Positions 62,311 to 64,000 of a stretch of DNA of 64,000 nucleotides are shown here, one piece after another. Within the stretch, counting starts at the first letter, position 1. Every line of letters begins with the position of its first letter. Both the position numbers and the translations under genes were made by a program. A model generated the notes under the pieces. It saw nothing but the letters and a program-made list of their open reading frames with translations, searched no databases and had not been told where the DNA came from. The stretch is from Hyphomicrobiales bacterium (GTDB lineage Bacteria; Pseudomonadota; Alphaproteobacteria; Rhizobiales; Rhizobiaceae), in contig UCKS01000045.1 of NCBI GenBank assembly GCA_900473045.1, forward strand, positions 45,536-109,535, given 5' to 3'.

Positions 62311-63813
62311 TTGGCCTTCGAATGCGAATTGCAGTGTCGCGTCTCCCATCCGAGGCGCGGTATTGCCGGCGTACCGTGGCAGATTTCGGCTCCTTGCGGA
62401 CAGCCGGCCTCCTTGCCAAATCTGCCGTTCCCCCGCAGTGTGCCAGCCAGCCCCGGCTGCGCGAACGGCAGCTTCCTGAAGCTGCCAGGACACTTGCGAT
62501 CTGCACACGATGTTACCGTAACGTACTTCCGTTTCGTTTCCCATGCAGCCAAGACCGGCCGCAAACCCAACATCCTGATCATGCTGGTGGATGACCTTGG
62601 TTATGGAGATCCCGGCGCATTTGGCGGTGGTGCCATGCTCGGCGCGCCAACGCCCAATATCGACCATCTGGCGGCCGAGGGCCTGAAGCTGACATCGGCC
62701 TATGCGACGCCCGTGTGCACACCCTCGCGCGCAGCCTTGATGACCGGACGCATTCCGGCCCGCAGCGGCCTCACCCGCCCCCTGCTCGCCAGCGACCATC
62801 CCACCAAAAATCCCTGGGCCGATGAAGTGTCGGCCGCGAAACTGCTGAGCGAGAATGGTTACATCACCGGGCTGTCCGGCAAATGGCATATTGTTGAAGG
62901 CAAGCAAGGCGGTGACCTGAAGATCGTCTATCCACTCGATACGCCAAAACAGATGGGCAATGTCGATCAGGACTTTGCCAACTGGTCTGTGGATTTCATC
63001 AAGCGGGCCGCCAAGGACAATAAACCGTTCTATCTGATCCACGCCTTCGCCAAGGTGCATTTCGACAATTACGCGGCCGACGGCTACGAAGGGAGAAGCG
63101 CCGCCAAGCTGCCATATCGCGATGCCGTCGTCGAAGTCGATGATATCGTCGGGCGGCTGACCAAGACGCTTGAAGACACCGGTCAAGCCGACAATACCTT
63201 CGTCTTCTTCACATCCGACAACGGGCCGGAAGAAGATTCCTATCCCGACTCCGGTTTCACACCGTTCCGCTCCGGCAAGGGCACGACCTGGGAAGGCGGC
63301 GTGCGCGTTCCGGGCATCGCCTACTGGCCCGGCATCATCAAGGCGGGTCGCATCAGCGATGGGCTCTTCGATCTCATGGACCTGTTCAACACATCGCTCT
63401 CGCTTGCAGGCATAAAGGACAAAATCCCGAAGGAACGCTACATCGATGGCGTCGATCAGACGGGCTTCCTGCTTGCCGACGACGGCGTGACATCACGCCA
63501 GGCAGTGTTCTCCTATAACCAGGCCGATTTTTCGGCGATCCGGTGGGAGAATTTCAAAGCCTACTTCAAGGTCATCCAATATGACCAGCCCTTCGCCAAT
63601 ATCAGCATGTCGACCTTCGTGCCGGTCGGGGTCGCTCCCTGGATCTTCGACCTCTATCGCGATCCCAAGGAGCGGATCACCCGCAGCAACGGGGATTATG
63701 AATGGCTCTACGGCCCCGTTCTTCAGTTGCAGGGAGCGCATGCCGCGACCTTCGTGAAGTATCCGAAGAAGGACATCGGCCTGGGCATCGGCGGCGGTGG
63801 CAATCCGCAATAG
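62311..63813 (+). CDS. Sulfatase family protein, N-terminus abnormal
   Basis: A sulfatase with the metal site PNILIMLVDDLGYGDPGAFG, the formylglycine motif VCTPSRAALMTGR and the second metal site FFTSDNGPEED. The frame opens at TTG 62311 but the first 85 codons (to 62560) resemble neither a signal peptide nor sulfatase. No ATG or GTG with a ribosome-binding site stands before the PNILIM core. After GKWH the usual loop to GFD..YG is missing. The gene seems 5'-damaged and perhaps internally shortened. It may be a pseudogene. Confidence 0.7.
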   Translation: MAFECELQCRVSHPRRGIAGVPWQISAPCGQPASLPNLPFPRSVPASPGCANGSFLKLPGHLRSAHDVTVTYFRFVSHAAKTGRKPNILIMLVDDLGYGDPGAFGGGAMLGAPTPNIDHLAAEGLKLTSAYATPVCTPSRAALMTGRIPARSGLTRPLLASDHPTKNPWADEVSAAKLLSENGYITGLSGKWHIVEGKQGGDLKIVYPLDTPKQMGNVDQDFANWSVDFIKRAAKDNKPFYLIHAFAKVHFDNYAADGYEGRSAAKLPYRDAVVEVDDIVGRLTKTLEDTGQADNTFVFFTSDNGPEEDSYPDSGFTPFRSGKGTTWEGGVRVPGIAYWPGIIKAGRISDGLFDLMDLFNTSLSLAGIKDKIPKERYIDGVDQTGFLLADDGVTSRQAVFSYNQADFSAIRWENFKAYFKVIQYDQPFANISMSTFVPVGVAPWIFDLYRDPKERITRSNGDYEWLYGPVLQLQGAHAATFVKYPKKDIGLGIGGGGNPQ

Positions 63814-64000
63814 GCGGATCGCCAAGGCTGAAAACGCGAGGGTGGAGAAGCCAATCTCCGCCTTCGCCGTGGCACAACAGAAGAGAACATCCCGCGCGGA
63901 TAACGTTAAGAGGATGGGCAGTCTTTGGGGCAAAGCCGCCCCTTAAGTCACCTGCCGCACGAAAAAAATTATCCCCGTTCATCCCCGCCCATAAAACCCG
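63814..64000. other. No gene recognised at the window's right edge
   Basis: These 187 bases after the sulfatase stop carry no recognisable coding sequence. The last bases are cut by the window end. Confidence 0.4.

Noticed and set aside
62167..63186. A 339-codon minus-strand frame opposite the sulfatase
   Set aside because: Antisense to the conserved sulfatase motifs with no family resemblance of its own.

Overview
The window is chromosomal DNA of a Rhizobiaceae alphaproteobacterium (Rhizobium/Agrobacterium group). This rests on the lptC-lptA-lptB-rpoN-hpf-ptsN order, a rhizobial-type phospholipid N-methyltransferase (PmtA), the hrcA/grpE/rph/rdgB/hemW housekeeping block, high GC, and families of short GC-rich palindromic repeats of the sort scattered through rhizobial genomes. 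Genus and species cannot be fixed from the sequence alone. No rRNA, tRNA, CRISPR array or intact prophage was recognised.

Layout. 1-6.8 kb: sppA, LPS export (lptCAB), sigma-54 (rpoN), long-form hibernation factor (hpf) and EIIA-Ntr (ptsN). 6.8-11.4 kb: a catabolic-looking cassette of unknown substrate: a LuxR-type regulator divergent from an SDR, an aldonolactone-oxidase-like flavoprotein and a ThDP-dependent enzyme. 11.5-17 kb: chaperone and housekeeping genes (grpE, hrcA, rph, a VOC protein, rdgB, hemW), with a candidate heat-shock promoter before grpE. 17-22.5 kb: a MarR/EamA divergon with two visible operator palindromes, then a minus-strand run of metabolic enzymes and a PIN/ribbon-helix-helix toxin-antitoxin pair. 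22.6-28.3 kb: a phosphonate-related pair (phnX plus a DadA-like oxidase), an M14-type deacylase, a 2'-5' RNA ligase-like protein and two tandem alkyl-DNA methyltransferases.

28.3-31.4 kb is a decayed accessory island. It holds the last 26 codons of an agmatine deiminase, the C-terminal part of a quinone oxidoreductase, an NmrA-like gene whose nucleotide-binding loop is interrupted by a palindromic insert, and a frameshifted, truncated IS630-type transposase. 31.4-36.4 kb: guaA, MTA/SAH nucleosidase, thioesterase, tspO, GNAT and DUF1513. 36.6-42.2 kb: corA and a periplasmic imelysin / di-haem oxidoreductase / imelysin operon that probably serves iron handling, preceded by an Irr-box-like site. 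The di-haem protein has two inverted copies of a palindromic repeat translated inside it.

42.3-56.4 kb is mostly core: rsmB-like methyltransferase, rlpA-like, SDR, queG, GST, uppP, an NDUFA9-like protein, pyrF, a phosphatase-like protein, pmtA, dnaN, rsmI and yraN. 56.4-60.9 kb: the complete ugpBAEC glycerol-3-phosphate importer. 60.9-64 kb: accessory DNA with a GNAT, two small unknown genes and a sulfatase that lacks a normal N-terminus.
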